NCBI GenBank assembly: GCA_030623425.1
Contig: JAUXMA010000146.1
Coordinates: 1 to 5,374, forward strand
DNA from: Rhodospirillaceae bacterium
Lineage (GTDB): Bacteria > Pseudomonadota > Alphaproteobacteria > Rhodospirillales > 2-02-FULL-58-16
DNA: 5,374 nt
Direction: 5' to 3'
Positions 5,182 through 5,374 of the stretch are shown piece after piece. The number at the start of each line of letters is the position of its first letter. Positions within the stretch are counted from its first letter, which is position 1. The position numbers and the translations under genes are program-made. Below the pieces are notes generated by a model that was given only the letters and a program-made list of their open reading frames with translations, had not been told where the DNA came from and did no database searches.

Positions 5182-5374
5182 ATGGCGAAGCAAAAGTTTG
5201 AACGGACGAGGCCGCATTGCAACGTCGGGACGATCGGCCATGTTGAACATGGCAAGACGACGTTGACGGCGGCGATCACGCAGATTTTGGCGGAGACGGG
5301 TGGGGCTGTATTCACCGCCTTTGATCAGATTGACAAGGCTCCGGAGGAGAAGGCGCGGGGGATCACGATCGCGA
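5182..5374 (+). CDS. tuf: Elongation factor Tu, N-terminal part (runs off the window)
   Basis: EF-Tu, the GTPase that brings aminoacyl-tRNA to the ribosome. The first 64 codons of a roughly 396-residue protein are present. The start ATG 5182 opens [20 protein letters not shown], the standard N-terminus; only a weak purine-rich site lies upstream (GAAAGA, 5168-5173). The G1 P-loop is at residues 19-26 and reads GHVEHGKT; the universal form is GHVDHGKT, so the Asp (E. coli Asp21) is Glu here, codon GAA at 5245-5247. The switch I approach ([18 protein letters not shown]) is normal as far as it goes. It follows tRNA-Gly and probably shares the promoter at 4820. Many alphaproteobacteria have two tuf copies; the tRNA-linked one is this. 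Identity is certain; the effect of the substitution is unknown. Confidence 0.97.
   Translation, partial: MAKQKFERTRPHCNVGTIGHVEHGKTTLTAAITQILAETGGAVFTAFDQIDKAPEEKARGITIA

Noticed and set aside
5236..5248. Palindrome around CATGTT-G-AACATG in tuf as an operator
   Set aside because: It lies in the conserved P-loop codons and is explained by the coding sequence.

Overview
The window looks like a chromosomal stretch of a GC-rich alphaproteobacterium, probably near the Rhodospirillales. The strongest evidence is the right end: a divergent rlmB (TrmH-family methyltransferase) locus, tRNA-Tyr(GTA), tRNA-Gly(TCC) and tuf, an order I know from that class. All three tRNA genes encode their own CCA. 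Taxonomy below class is inference.

Layout. (1) 1-1210, plus strand: the end of an integrated-element control module. A good promoter and ribosome binding site serve a 217-residue phage-type putative DNA-binding protein. It overlaps by ATGA a small AlpA/excisionase-like helix-turn-helix gene that appears broken by a one-base frameshift. Next comes the start of what looks like the tyrosine integrase gene, cut off after about six codons. (2) 1211-2095: a weak hypothetical ORF, a two-part hairpin, a 91-residue Sel1-repeat protein on the minus strand that looks internally deleted, and an intergenic stretch with a possible promoter, an inverted repeat and a 13-bp tandem repeat. (3) 2096-4102, minus: a full-length RecQ helicase with all domains plus a C-terminal helix-turn-helix tail, but with unusual residues in motif V and in the aromatic-rich loop. 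(4) 4103-4448: a doubtful small ORF and a possible terminator for tRNA-Thr. (5) 4449-5374: tRNA-Thr(TGT) on the minus strand, an rlmB remnant that keeps only its two ends, then on the plus strand a promoter driving tRNA-Tyr, tRNA-Gly and the start of tuf (EF-Tu), which runs off the window.

Working together: the tRNA-Tyr/tRNA-Gly/tuf unit makes translation components from one promoter; rlmB would have supplied 23S rRNA 2'-O-methylation and been transcribed toward tRNA-Thr. RecQ is a stand-alone DNA repair helicase. The left module would have controlled excision and integration of a mobile element, but seems dead.

The most striking feature is how many genes carry lesions or odd residues: AlpA-like frameshift, integrase stub, shortened Sel1 gene, RecQ motif V changes, rlmB internal deletion, EF-Tu Asp-to-Glu in the P-loop. 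This suggests either local genome erosion or an error-prone assembly. I did not find a convincing new defence or mobile system.
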